In this document: positions 1-8,162 of the stretch, piece by piece | How the letters are laid out: every line of letters begins with the position of its first letter | How positions within the stretch are numbered: position 1 is the first letter of the stretch | Notes under the pieces: model-generated | What the model was told of the DNA's origin: nothing | Databases searched by the model: none | What the model saw: the letters and a program-made list of their open reading frames with translations, nothing else | NCBI GenBank assembly: GCA_002171375.1 | Contig: NHFK01000019.1 | Coordinates: forward strand, 23,047 to 34,002 | DNA from: Alphaproteobacteria bacterium TMED109 | GTDB lineage: Bacteria; Pseudomonadota; Alphaproteobacteria; TMED109 | Reading direction: 5' to 3' | DNA: 10,956 bases | Program-made: the position numbers and the translations under genes

Positions 1-296
<296 letters not shown>

Positions 297-302
297 TTAA
301 TA

Positions 303-326
303 ATATTTATATATACCTATAAATAT
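303..326. repeat. 9-bp A/T-only inverted repeat in the mdh leader region
   Basis: ATATTTATA (303-311) and TATAAATAT (318-326) are perfect inverted repeats separated by six bases (312-317). The dyad lies between the Fe-ADH stop and the mdh ribosome binding site and overlaps the -10 part of the candidate mdh promoter. It could be an operator half-site pair or a weak RNA hairpin, though an RNA hairpin would conflict with the proposed promoter. With only A/T pairs it may be chance. Confidence 0.3.
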
Positions 327-344
327 CTTTTATTAAAGTGTTAA
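316..344 (-). promoter_or_regulatory. Candidate sigma-70-type promoter for mdh
   Basis: In the 96-base gap upstream of mdh, the largest in the window, the minus strand carries TTAACA (339-344; one mismatch to TTGACA), a 17-base spacer, then TATAGG (316-321; four of six matches to TATAAT). Transcription would begin near position 309, about 35 bases before the mdh start. The gap size and mdh opening a TCA block make a promoter plausible. In DNA this A/T-rich such matches arise easily by chance, so this is a weak prediction. Confidence 0.3.
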
Positions 345-371
345 TATTTCATTCCAAAAAATAATTTATAT

Positions 372-1532
372 TCATGTCCATAATAGTTTATAGATATTTA
401 TTATTTCTTTATTATCAGGGACTCTAGGATTATTTCCAGGTGAACCTGAAGCTAAAGCTTGCTCAGCCATAATTTCTAAATTATTCATAAAATCTTTTTC
501 ATTTATGCCAAACTCTTTTGGGGTAGGCACATTTAGTTCTTTATTAATATCCTCAAGTTCAATTAAAAGCTTCTTATTAGCATCTTCATCACTATCTTCT
601 TTTAAAGCTACCTCCATTGCTCGTGCGCAATCTGCATAACGTTTAGTTGCAGCAGGGATTGAAAATTCTGTTACAGAAGGTAGTAACATTGCATTTGATA
701 ACCCATGAGGAACATGATAAAATGCCCCTATAGGTCTACTCATCCCATGCACTAAAGCTACTGAAGCATTTGAGAAAGCGACTCCAGCTAATGTTGCTCC
801 TAACATCATTTTTTCTCTGGCCTCTCTATTACTTCCATCATGGAAAACTTTTCTTAAATTAGGAGCTATTAAATTCATAGCTTGCAAAGCTTGTGCATCA
901 CTAAATTTATTTGCTTTTTTACTAACATACGCTTCCATTGCATGAGTTAGGGCATCTATCCCGGTATCAGCAGTGGATCTTTGCGGCAAACTAAGAGTTA
1001 GCTCATAATCAACAATAGCAACACAAGGCATAAACCCTTTCCCCACACATAACATTTTTTCATCTGTTGTCTCATCAGAGATTATTGTAAACTTTGTAAC
1101 TTCTGACCCTGTTCCAGCTGTTGTAGGAATTGCTAAAACTGGAATTCCCAGTTCATCTACTATTCGGGGAAATTTATATTCCTTCATATTACCACCAAAT
1201 TTTCCTAAAATACTTATTGCCTTTGCACTATCAATTGGACTACCACCTCCCAGAGCAATTAAAGAGTCATAATTTCCATCTTTAACTTTATTAACTCCAT
1301 TTTGAATAGATTTAACTGTAGGTTCAGGGATTGTATCTTTAAAAATATCTGCAATAATATTTTTACTTTTCAAAATTTCTTCTAATCTAGATATATATCC
1401 TAATTCTATCATCATAGAATCAGTTATAATTAATGGATTTTTATAACCCATATTATTCATTATATTTCCTAATTCTTTGATTGCACCAGAACCTATTTGC
1501 ATAATACTTGGAATAATAATTTGATTAGACAC
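372..1532 (-). CDS. Iron-containing alcohol dehydrogenase (group III), possibly 3-hydroxypropionate-type (DddB-like)
   Basis: A full-length 386-residue Fe-dependent NAD(P) alcohol dehydrogenase (EutG/AdhB/FucO superfamily), predicted cytoplasmic. The nucleotide-binding motif GGGSPIDSAK (95-104) and TTAGTGSE (137-144) are present. The metal ligands expected from FucO-type enzymes are all there: Asp193, His197, His262 and His276 (in HGMSRP and HVPHGLSNA). Substrate cannot be read from the motifs. Its family includes DddB, which oxidises 3-hydroxypropionate to malonate semialdehyde, and an mmsA/dddC-type gene lies just beyond zapE, so a hydroxyacid such as 3-hydroxypropionate is a reasonable inference; simple alcohols or lactaldehyde are alternatives. 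The start is GTG (1530-1532), because GGAGGT sits at 1536-1541 and no ATG is available nearby; the three-base spacer is short. The 42-base gap after zapE suggests cotranscription. Confidence 0.93.
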   Translation of the reverse strand: MSNQIIIPSIMQIGSGAIKELGNIMNNMGYKNPLIITDSMMIELGYISRLEEILKSKNIIADIFKDTIPEPTVKSIQNGVNKVKDGNYDSLIALGGGSPIDSAKAISILGKFGGNMKEYKFPRIVDELGIPVLAIPTTAGTGSEVTKFTIISDETTDEKMLCVGKGFMPCVAIVDYELTLSLPQRSTADTGIDALTHAMEAYVSKKANKFSDAQALQAMNLIAPNLRKVFHDGSNREAREKMMLGATLAGVAFSNASVALVHGMSRPIGAFYHVPHGLSNAMLLPSVTEFSIPAATKRYADCARAMEVALKEDSDEDANKKLLIELEDINKELNVPTPKEFGINEKDFMNNLEIMAEQALASGSPGNNPRVPDNKEIINIYKLLWT

Positions 1533-1535
1533 GTG

Positions 1536-1541
1536 ACCTCC
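1536..1541 (-). promoter_or_regulatory. Strong ribosome binding site with short spacer, setting the GTG start of Fe-ADH
   Basis: GGAGGT on the minus strand ends three bases before GTG at 1530-1532. The first in-frame ATG is codon 11, far outside SD range, so this site decides for the GTG. It is the strongest SD match seen in the window, paired with a weaker start codon and tight spacing. The overlapping ATG (within ATATGGAGG) is in another frame. Confidence 0.6.
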
Positions 1542-1574
1542 ATATATATTTAAGAATTTAATTTGATATAACTA

Positions 1575-2690
1575 TCATGAACTTAATAATTTTTTAAAAT
1601 TTTTATTTTTTAATTTATTTAACCAATCCTTATTAGTCATTTCATATATTCTAGAAACAGTTCTTCTAAATTCCATATAACCATCTCCTGCTATATAAAT
1701 ATCTTCAGGCTTAATATTTGATGATAAAGCTAATCCTATTTTCTTATCATACAAAATATCTAAAAGAATTTGAAACCTTTTAGCCTTATTTCTATCTTTT
1801 TCAGCTAACTCTGGAATATTAACAATAATGATCCAATCACACACATTTACTATTTGGTAATAATCAATAGCCGATAAATTTTCTTCACATAATTTTTCAA
1901 AAGAAAAAATTGATACACGATTAGCAATTTTTTCAATCTTCATCTTCCTCTTATTATATTCTATATCTATAGATTCTACCTTGTTATTATTTCTTAAAAT
2001 ATTGAATAATTTTTCATATAATTTTGTATTTGCAGGTAAATAATAAAAGTCCTGAAACTCATGAATTCCTATATGGTCATTAATTTTTATTCTATAATCC
2101 TTTCCATCTTTAACCTCTTGTACTGATAAATATTTTTCTATTAAATTTATATAAGGAATAAAACGCTCTCTCTGAAGACCATTTTTATATAAATTTGAAG
2201 GAGAGGTATTAGATGTTAGAACTACTTTTATATTTTTTTTAAACAGTATTTCATATATTTTTTCTAATATCATTGCATCGGCCACATCTAATACTTCAAA
2301 TTCATCAACACATAATAAGCTAATACCCTTAGTTAATTTACCAATTGCATGGTTTAAAGGGTTTCTATGATTTGATAATCTACTCTCTTTCATATAAGCA
2401 TAAATACTCTTCATAAAATCGTGATGATGTAATCTCATACACCTTTTATCTTGAACTAATTTATAGAATATATCCATAAGATAGGATTTACCTCTTCCTA
2501 CCCGACCGAAGATATATACTCCCATATCTTTTTTATTTGAGAATAAATTTTTAAAATAAATATTTGATGTAATTTGATTGTATAAATTATCTAAAGCGTT
2601 AATAGCATTTAATTGTCCATGGTCTTCAGTTACTGTACCTGCTTCTACTAATTTTTTATATAAAACAGATACAGCATTTGAATTACTCAA
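1575..2690 (-). CDS. zapE: ZapE/AFG1-family ATPase
   Basis: A 371-residue P-loop ATPase of the AFG1/LACE1/ZapE family, close to the roughly 375 residues of E. coli ZapE. The Walker A motif is GRVGRGKS (62-69), preceded by VYIF; Walker B is LLCVDEF (125-131) with Asp129 and Glu130. A block characteristic of the family follows, TSNTSPSNLYKNGLQRERF (159-177), containing the sensor-like TSN and a QRERF arginine motif. E. coli ZapE is linked to Z-ring stability, and mitochondrial AFG1 to turnover of respiratory-chain subunits; which role applies here is unknown, although adjacency to sdh and mdh fits a respiratory link. It follows mmsA after 17 bases. The start is TTG (2688-2690); the N-terminus then aligns with the family, and the next methionine (56) would remove most of the region before Walker A. 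The gene is visibly more A/T-rich than mmsA. Confidence 0.95.
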   Translation of the reverse strand: MSNSNAVSVLYKKLVEAGTVTEDHGQLNAINALDNLYNQITSNIYFKNLFSNKKDMGVYIFGRVGRGKSYLMDIFYKLVQDKRCMRLHHHDFMKSIYAYMKESRLSNHRNPLNHAIGKLTKGISLLCVDEFEVLDVADAMILEKIYEILFKKNIKVVLTSNTSPSNLYKNGLQRERFIPYINLIEKYLSVQEVKDGKDYRIKINDHIGIHEFQDFYYLPANTKLYEKLFNILRNNNKVESIDIEYNKRKMKIEKIANRVSIFSFEKLCEENLSAIDYYQIVNVCDWIIIVNIPELAEKDRNKAKRFQILLDILYDKKIGLALSSNIKPEDIYIAGDGYMEFRRTVSRIYEMTNKDWLNKLKNKNFKKLLSS

Positions 2691-2697
2691 AAAATCA

Positions 2698-2703
2698 TCC
2701 TTT
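2698..2703 (-). promoter_or_regulatory. Ribosome binding site deciding the TTG start of zapE
   Basis: AAAGGA on the minus strand lies seven bases upstream of TTG (2688-2690). An ATG at 2696-2698 overlaps the SD itself, reads Met-Ile-Phe and stops at TGA (2687-2689), so it cannot start zapE. The TTG is therefore the best-supported start. Confidence 0.6.
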
Positions 2704-2707
2704 ATTA

Positions 2708-4201
2708 TTATTTCATAATAGGCATTGTAAAGAGAGCTCCATCTTTAATTCCTGAAGGCCATCGAGCAGAAACTGTTTTAATTCTTGTATAAAATCTTAC
2801 CCCATCCATTCCATGTGCATTATTGGAACCAAATAAAGAATCTTTCCAACCACCAAAACTATGATATGCGACTGGAACAGGAATTGGAATATTAATACCT
2901 ACCATTCCAATATTTGCTTTAGATGCAAAGTCTCTAGCAGTATCTCCATCTCTAGTAAAAATAGAAACTCCATTTCCATAAGGATTAGACTTAACTAAAT
3001 CTAATGCCTCTGAATAATTCTTTGCCCTTACTGTTGAAAGAACTGGACCAAAGATTTCTTGATCGTATATAGACATACCAGGTTTAACATTATCAAATAA
3101 AGTTCCTCCCATAAAATTACCTTTTTCATACCCTTGTAATGTAAGATTTCTGCCATCAACTATTATATCAGCACCATCTTTCTCACCTTCGTTTATTAAA
3201 TTAGTAATTTTATCAAATGATTGTCTTGTAACTATAGGGCCCATTTCAGCCTCTGGGTCATCCCAAGGTCCAATTTTTAAACCACTTACTTTTGGTGCCA
3301 TTTTTTCGATTAATTTATCACCTATATCTCCTACAGCCACAGCAACACTTATTGCCATACAACGCTCACCTGCAGATCCATATGCTGCACCCATTAAGGC
3401 ATCTACTGTTTGATCTAAATCTGCATCTGGCATTACTACCATGTGATTTTTAGCTCCTCCTAATGCCTGAACCCGTTTTCCAGCTAGAGAACCTCTAGAA
3501 TAAACATGTTTTGCAACTGGCGTAGAACCAACAAATGAAACTGCACCTATATCAGGATGGTCTAATATTGCATCTACAGCTTCTTTATCACCATTTACAA
3601 CATTTAAAACACCTGCTGGAGCACCAGCTTCTTCTAATAATTCCGCCAACTTCATAGGACACGAAGGATCTCGTTCACTAGGTTTTAAAATAAATGTATT
3701 CCCACATGCAATTGCAATAGGAAACATCCATAATGGAACCATTGCAGGAAAATTAAATGGCGTTATACCGGCGGCAATTCCTACTGGCTGCCTAATAGAA
3801 AAACTATCTACTCCAGTTCCTACTTGTTCTGTATATTCTCCCTTGAGAAGATGAGGTATACCACAAGCAAATTCTACTACCTCTAATCCTCTTATAACTG
3901 AACCTTTTGCATCTACTAAAGTTTTTCCATGTTCTCTACCTACAAGGTCAGCTAATTCATCTATATTCTCTTCAATGAGTTGTTTATATTTAAACATTAC
4001 TCTTGCTCTTTGAATTGGTGGCGTTTGACTCCAAGCTTCTAAAGCATCTTTCGCAGCTTTTACTGCACTATTAACTTGATTAACGGAAGCGAGTGCTACC
4101 TGGCGCTCAACTTCTCCAGTAGCAGGATTATATACATCTCCTAATCTCGAGTTTTCTTCAACTTCTAATTTTCCATTAATTCTGTGACCAACAATTGTCA
4201 T
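2708..4201 (-). CDS. mmsA: CoA-acylating (methyl)malonate-semialdehyde dehydrogenase
   Basis: A full-length 497-residue aldehyde dehydrogenase of the MmsA/IolA/DddC branch. It converts methylmalonate semialdehyde to propionyl-CoA, or malonate semialdehyde to acetyl-CoA, with NAD+, CoA and release of CO2. Visible motifs: ITPFNFP (146-152) with oxyanion Asn150, LKPSE (172-176), LGGAKNH (247-253) where hydrolytic ALDHs carry the general-base Glu, GERCM with catalytic Cys281, and EIFGPV (382-387). Arg104 and Arg280 sit where IolA has its substrate-carboxylate arginines. The absent general base is the expected mark of a CoA-dependent enzyme. The ATG start has GGAG eight bases upstream. It follows the antiporter after 81 bases and precedes zapE by 17. 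Valine, myo-inositol, beta-alanine or 3-hydroxypropionate/DMSP breakdown could supply the substrate; the nearby Fe-ADH favours the last, but this is inference. Confidence 0.96.
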   Translation of the reverse strand: MTIVGHRINGKLEVEENSRLGDVYNPATGEVERQVALASVNQVNSAVKAAKDALEAWSQTPPIQRARVMFKYKQLIEENIDELADLVGREHGKTLVDAKGSVIRGLEVVEFACGIPHLLKGEYTEQVGTGVDSFSIRQPVGIAAGITPFNFPAMVPLWMFPIAIACGNTFILKPSERDPSCPMKLAELLEEAGAPAGVLNVVNGDKEAVDAILDHPDIGAVSFVGSTPVAKHVYSRGSLAGKRVQALGGAKNHMVVMPDADLDQTVDALMGAAYGSAGERCMAISVAVAVGDIGDKLIEKMAPKVSGLKIGPWDDPEAEMGPIVTRQSFDKITNLINEGEKDGADIIVDGRNLTLQGYEKGNFMGGTLFDNVKPGMSIYDQEIFGPVLSTVRAKNYSEALDLVKSNPYGNGVSIFTRDGDTARDFASKANIGMVGINIPIPVPVAYHSFGGWKDSLFGSNNAHGMDGVRFYTRIKTVSARWPSGIKDGALFTMPIMK

Positions 4202-4282
4202 AATTTTTACTCCATATAAAAAAATAAATTTAATTTTTTAACCGTTTTTATAAATATACTAAAGAATTAATATTTACTAATA

Positions 4283-5215
4283 CTAATTTAGAAAAATATA
4301 AAATATCCATATTAAATAAAAGATAACAAATATAATTCCATATAACCTATTAATATTGGCATTAAATTTATAAAAATAAACCAAGATAATAGTTGATAAT
4401 AAAAACGGAATAATATCGTATATAGTTATAATATTATTTATATTTAAAAAGTCATTACCAGAAATTAATATAGTTACTCCACCAATTCCTAAAATATTAA
4501 ATATATTTGAGCCAACTATATTACCTATAGCAATGTTATTCTCTTTCTTTATTGCTGCAATAATTGAAGTTGCTACTTCCGGTAAAGAAGTTCCAAATGC
4601 TAATACTCCTAGACCTATAACAGTTTCTCTAATTCCAAAATAGTGTGCTAAATCTATAGAGCCTTCAATTAATAAATTAGCTCCTAATGAAACACCTATT
4701 AAACCTGATAAAAATATAAATATAGATTTAGATAAAGATAAATTCTCTTCTATAATCTCCTCAGAATCTTTTCTAGTATCATATTTGATAAGATATATAA
4801 TATATGTAATAAGGGATACTAATAATAGTAATCCCATCCACCACCTAATTAAAGATACATTATACAATATTAATATAAATATTATAGAGCTAAATAGTAA
4901 TACCTTAATTTCTAAAGGAAACTTATTTTTAGGTGTTGAAATTGATAAAATTAATGCAGTCATTCCTAATGCTAAAAATACATTAGCAAAATTCGACCCT
5001 AATATATTCCCAATTGCGGCAGCTGGATGACCAGAATAACTAGCTATTCCTGAAACAAATAATTCTGGAGCGGATGTTCCAAAAGCTACAAATGTAGCTG
5101 CTATAATATAAGGAGAGATTTTGAAAATATTTGCCAGAGCAACGGAGCCACGTACAAGAAAATCTCCAGAAGACACTAGTATAAGTAAACCTAAAATTAT
5201 AAAAAACCACATCAT
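4283..5215 (-). CDS. CaCA-family Ca2+/Na+ antiporter (YrbG-like)
   Basis: A 310-residue inner-membrane cation exchanger of the Ca2+:cation antiporter superfamily, the usual size for the YrbG subgroup. The two internally repeated alpha regions are clear: AFGTSAPELFVS (44-55) plus AIGNILGSNFAN (67-78), and AFGTSLPEVATS (206-217) plus AIGNIVGSNIFN (229-240). Glu51 and Glu213 in the two GTSxPE motifs are the expected ion-coordinating acids. About ten hydrophobic segments are split by a charged central loop around residues 143-162. It probably exports Ca2+ against Na+ or H+; the ion is not fixed by sequence. It starts at tandem ATG codons (5210-5215) 33 bases after sdhB, with no clear SD, so translation may be weak or coupled. 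The gene is isoleucine-rich and very A/T-rich. I know of no functional tie to the neighbouring dehydrogenases. Confidence 0.93.
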   Translation of the reverse strand: MMWFFIILGLLILVSSGDFLVRGSVALANIFKISPYIIAATFVAFGTSAPELFVSGIASYSGHPAAAIGNILGSNFANVFLALGMTALILSISTPKNKFPLEIKVLLFSSIIFILILYNVSLIRWWMGLLLLVSLITYIIYLIKYDTRKDSEEIIEENLSLSKSIFIFLSGLIGVSLGANLLIEGSIDLAHYFGIRETVIGLGVLAFGTSLPEVATSIIAAIKKENNIAIGNIVGSNIFNILGIGGVTILISGNDFLNINNIITIYDIIPFLLSTIILVYFYKFNANINRLYGIIFVIFYLIWIFYIFLN

Positions 5216-5220
5216 GAATT

Positions 5221-5259
5221 AAAGAACTACTACAAAAGAAAGTTAATGTTAAGTTCTTT
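5221..5259. repeat. 8-bp inverted repeat across the sdhB stop / antiporter leader
   Basis: AAAGAACT (5221-5228) and AGTTCTTT (5252-5259) form a perfect inverted repeat with a 23-base loop that contains the sdhB stop codon (5249-5251). In the transcript the 3' arm lies just before the antiporter start, where an SD would be expected. There is no T-run after it, so it does not look like an intrinsic terminator. The stem is weak and a match of this length is expected by chance in A/T-rich DNA. Confidence 0.25.
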
Positions 5260-6028
5260 CAGAGATTGCTTTTTTTATTTTTGATATTGCTTTAGCTGGA
5301 TTTAATCCCTTAGGACAAGTTTTGGTGCAATTCATAATAGTATGACACCTATATAGCTTAAAAGAATCTTCTAAATAGTCTAAACGTTCTTCTCTTGCTT
5401 CATCTCTTGAATCAGAGATCCAGCGATAAGCTTGGAGCAAAGTTGCAGGACCCAAATATTCATCACCATTCCACCAATATGATGGACAACTAGTTGAACA
5501 GCAAAAACATAATATACATTCATAAGCTCCATCTAATTCCTTACGCTCATCAGGAGATTGCCTTTTTTCCAGCCCATCTTCAGTTTCGGTTGTGCTTTTA
5601 AGCCAAGGTTCAATAGAAGCGTACTGCTTATAAGCATTCGATAAATCTGGAACTAGATCTTTTATAACTTTCATATGAGGTAGAGGATAAATTTTTAAAT
5701 CTCCTCTAACATCATTAATATTTTTAGTACACGCTAAAGTATTTGTACCATCAATATTCATTGAACATGAACCACAAACTCCCTCACGACAGGATCTTCT
5801 AAATGTTAAACTCGGATCCAGTTCATTTTTTATATAAATCAATGCATCTAAAACCATAGGTCCACATTTCTTTAAGTCAATCTCATAAGTGTCTAATCTT
5901 GGATTTTCTTTTTTTTCTGGGTCATACCTATATATCTTAAATGTCTTCTTTCCTTTAGCATCTGTTTCCAAAGAAAATAAATTTCCCTTTAAAACTCTAG
6001 AATTCTTAGGAAGTGTTAATTGTACCAT
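5249..6028 (-). CDS. sdhB: Succinate dehydrogenase iron-sulfur subunit
   Basis: The 259-residue electron-transfer subunit of Complex II, carrying electrons from SdhA to the membrane quinone site. All three clusters are intact: [2Fe-2S] Cys80, Cys85, Cys88 and Cys100 (CREGVCGSC); [4Fe-4S] Cys171, Cys174, Cys177 and Cys238; [3Fe-4S] Cys181, Cys228 and Cys234 ([11 protein letters not shown] and [11 protein letters not shown]). The open frame extends to 6070, but I choose the ATG at 6026-6028: it gives [10 protein letters not shown], the usual alphaproteobacterial N-terminus, whereas the longer form would add 14 unrelated residues and overlap sdhA by about 40 bases. With this start, one base separates it from the sdhA stop, and only a weak GAGAG lies upstream, consistent with translational coupling. 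The C-terminus (KGLNPAKAI onward) is complete. Confidence 0.98.
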   Translation of the reverse strand: MVQLTLPKNSRVLKGNLFSLETDAKGKKTFKIYRYDPEKKENPRLDTYEIDLKKCGPMVLDALIYIKNELDPSLTFRRSCREGVCGSCSMNIDGTNTLACTKNINDVRGDLKIYPLPHMKVIKDLVPDLSNAYKQYASIEPWLKSTTETEDGLEKRQSPDERKELDGAYECILCFCCSTSCPSYWWNGDEYLGPATLLQAYRWISDSRDEAREERLDYLEDSFKLYRCHTIMNCTKTCPKGLNPAKAISKIKKAISERT

Positions 6029-6029
6029 A

Positions 6030-7817
6030 TTAATAAACTCTCGCTTTTGGAGGAAAACTTTGTACATCATTAGTTAAAGAATTTAGAGTAACTTTGCTAC
6101 TACCCAGTTTAACTTCTCCATCTTTTTCCCAAGCTAAAGAATGAAATAACCAATTATCATCATCACGATCAGGAAAATCTTCTCTAGCATGTGCTCCTCT
6201 ACTTTCTTTTCTATTTCTAGCAGAAGCCATAGTCACCATTGCTTGTTCTAGTAGATTTTTTAACTCTAAAGTTTCAAGTAAATCTGTATTCCAAATCATA
6301 GATTTATCAGTAAGAGAAATATCTTTAAACTCTTCCCATACATTATTTATTCTTTTCATTCCTTTATCTAGAATGTCACCTGTTCTAAAAACTGCACAGT
6401 TTTCTTGCATAGCCCTCTGCATTTCTAAACGAATGCTCGAAGTTTGAGAAGCTCCTTTAGAATATCTTATATTATTTAACCTATCTAATGCCTCATCTCC
6501 AAGATTTTTACTTACTGGTTTTTGTGTTGCACCAGGTTTTAAAGAATCTCCTAAATGAATACCTGCAGCTCTTCCAAAAACCACTAAATCAAGCAAAGAA
6601 TTAGACCCTAATCGATTTGCTCCATGAACAGAAACACAAGCAGCTTCTCCGACTGCACATAATCCTGGCATAATTTCTTTATTGTCAGTTCCTTTTCCAG
6701 TAAGAACTTCTCCTGTATATTTTGCAGGAATTCCTCCCATGTTATAATGACAAGTAGGCAGTACAGGAATTGGTTCACGGCTGACATCAACACCTGCAAA
6801 AATTTTAGCAGTTTCTTTTATACCTGGAAGTTTTTCATTGATAACCTCTGAATCTAAATGCTCTAGATGTAGAAATATATGATCCGCATTTTTTCCTACA
6901 CCTCTTCCTTCGTGAACTTCTACAGTCATAGCTCTTGCAACAACATCTCTTGAGGCAAGATCCTTCGCGTGTGGAGCATATCTCTCCATAAATCTCTCTC
7001 CAGAACTGTTAGTTAAGTAACCTCCTTCTCCGCGTGTTCCCTCCGTAATCAAACAACCCGCTCCATAAATTCCAGTTGGATGAAACTGAACAAATTCCAT
7101 ATCTTGAAGGGGAAGGCCTGCTCTTAAAGCCATTGCATTCCCATCACCAGTACATGTATGAGCTGAGGTAGCAGAAAAATATACTCTACCATAACCACCT
7201 GTTGCTAAAACAACACTTTGTGCTAAAAACCTGTGAATAGTTCCATCTTCTAAACACCAAGCCATCACACCTCTACAGACTCCATCTTCCATAATTAAGT
7301 CTAAAGCAAAATATTCTATAAAAAACTCTGCATTATTTTTCAAAGCTTGTTGATATAACGTATGAAGTATAGCATGACCAGTCCTATCAGCTGCTGAACA
7401 TGTTCTATGTGCCTGAGGTCCATCACCAAACTCTGTGGTCATTCCACCAAATGGCCTTTGATAAATCTTACCTTCTTCTGTTCTAGAAAAAGGTACACCA
7501 TACTTCTCTAATTCTATTACAGCTGCGTTAGCCTCTTTACACATATATTCAATTGCATCTTGATCTCCAAGCCAGTCACTTCCCTTGACTGTATCATACA
7601 TATGCCAACGCCAATCATCCTCCCCCATATTACCCAGGGCAGCGCTAATACCTCCTTGTGCAGCAACAGTATGAGAACGAGTAGGAAAAACTTTGGTTAA
7701 ACAGGCAGTCTTTAAGCCTTTCTCGGCTAGTCCTAGAGTGGCACGTAATCCTGCACCTCCAGCACCAACTACTATTACATCATATTTGTGATCTATAATA
7801 TTATAGGCATTAGACAT
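6030..7817 (-). CDS. sdhA: Succinate dehydrogenase flavoprotein subunit
   Basis: The 595-residue catalytic subunit of Complex II, oxidising succinate to fumarate at the cytoplasmic face of the membrane. The FAD-binding GAGGAG (18-23) opens the Rossmann fold, and His49 in [11 protein letters not shown] is the covalent FAD attachment site. Substrate and catalytic residues match those of E. coli SdhA: His246 (FHPTG), Arg290 (SRDVVARAM), His357 (CHYNMGG) and Arg402 ([10 protein letters not shown]). The C-terminus ends PPKARVY, as in alphaproteobacterial and mitochondrial homologues. Length is normal, with no break. The ATG start has AGGAG six bases upstream, and that SD overlaps the TAG stop of sdhD, nine bases before sdhA. 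It is the best-conserved protein here and the main evidence for an alphaproteobacterial host. Confidence 0.99.
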   Translation of the reverse strand: MSNAYNIIDHKYDVIVVGAGGAGLRATLGLAEKGLKTACLTKVFPTRSHTVAAQGGISAALGNMGEDDWRWHMYDTVKGSDWLGDQDAIEYMCKEANAAVIELEKYGVPFSRTEEGKIYQRPFGGMTTEFGDGPQAHRTCSAADRTGHAILHTLYQQALKNNAEFFIEYFALDLIMEDGVCRGVMAWCLEDGTIHRFLAQSVVLATGGYGRVYFSATSAHTCTGDGNAMALRAGLPLQDMEFVQFHPTGIYGAGCLITEGTRGEGGYLTNSSGERFMERYAPHAKDLASRDVVARAMTVEVHEGRGVGKNADHIFLHLEHLDSEVINEKLPGIKETAKIFAGVDVSREPIPVLPTCHYNMGGIPAKYTGEVLTGKGTDNKEIMPGLCAVGEAACVSVHGANRLGSNSLLDLVVFGRAAGIHLGDSLKPGATQKPVSKNLGDEALDRLNNIRYSKGASQTSSIRLEMQRAMQENCAVFRTGDILDKGMKRINNVWEEFKDISLTDKSMIWNTDLLETLELKNLLEQAMVTMASARNRKESRGAHAREDFPDRDDDNWLFHSLAWEKDGEVKLGSSKVTLNSLTNDVQSFPPKARVY

Positions 7818-7826
7818 ATTTTACTC

Positions 7827-8162
7827 CTAATTAAAAATAACTATTTTTAAGACTGAAATAATTGATATTATTGTTAATATCCAGCTAAGGCTGTTTATAC
7901 CTATAATCAATCTTTTTCTTAATAAAATTTTAGATACATAATCCTCAATTACAACTTGTAAACCTAATCTCATATGAAGAAAGCTTGTAATAAAGAAAAG
8001 AGAAATCAAAATAGAATTTATAGGATATTTTAACCATTTTATAGTTTCCTCATATGAATTACCTTGTATACACAAAAGTGAAACAGCAAGCCAAAGAGCT
8101 ATAAATAAATTCATTATTGCTGAATATCTCTGAATTTTCCAGTGTTTAACAGCACTATTCAT
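7827..8162 (-). CDS. sdhD: Succinate dehydrogenase membrane anchor subunit
   Basis: A 111-residue small membrane subunit of Complex II with three hydrophobic helices (about 15-33, 46-66 and 86-109). The diagnostic stretch HMRLGLQVVIEDY (63-75) holds the haem b ligand His63 and, eleven and twelve residues on, Asp74 and Tyr75, the same spacing as His71, Asp82 and Tyr83 in E. coli SdhD; Tyr75 should contact ubiquinone. Its ATG overlaps the sdhC TGA in an ATGA junction (8159-8162), so the two anchors are probably translated in a coupled way. Outside the signature the sequence is divergent and isoleucine-rich, as usual for this subunit in A/T-rich genomes. Confidence 0.96.
   Translation of the reverse strand: MNSAVKHWKIQRYSAIMNLFIALWLAVSLLCIQGNSYEETIKWLKYPINSILISLFFITSFLHMRLGLQVVIEDYVSKILLRKRLIIGINSLSWILTIISIISVLKIVIFN

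Noticed and set aside
4202..4282. Possible terminator or promoter between the antiporter and mmsA
   Set aside because: There is an imperfect A/T-only hairpin (TAAAAAAT and ATTTTTTTA on the minus strand) and a weak TTAGTA-16-TATATT match, but no G/C stem, no TTGACA-like box and nothing above what this composition gives by chance.
4785..5030. Plus-strand open frame of 81 codons opposite the antiporter gene
   Set aside because: Antisense shadow of a well-supported membrane protein gene; the Asn/Ile-rich translation reflects A/T-rich composition.
6029..6070. Upstream extension of sdhB to an ATG at 6070
   Set aside because: The added 14 residues overlap the conserved sdhA C-terminus (PPKARVY) and do not match SdhB N-termini; [10 protein letters not shown] from 6028 does.
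5889..6077. Plus-strand open frame opposite the sdhB start / sdhA end
   Set aside because: Short antisense shadow across two certain genes with no independent support.
6608..6799. Minus-strand 63-codon frame inside sdhA
   Set aside because: Lies in an alternative frame within the strongly conserved sdhA coding region.
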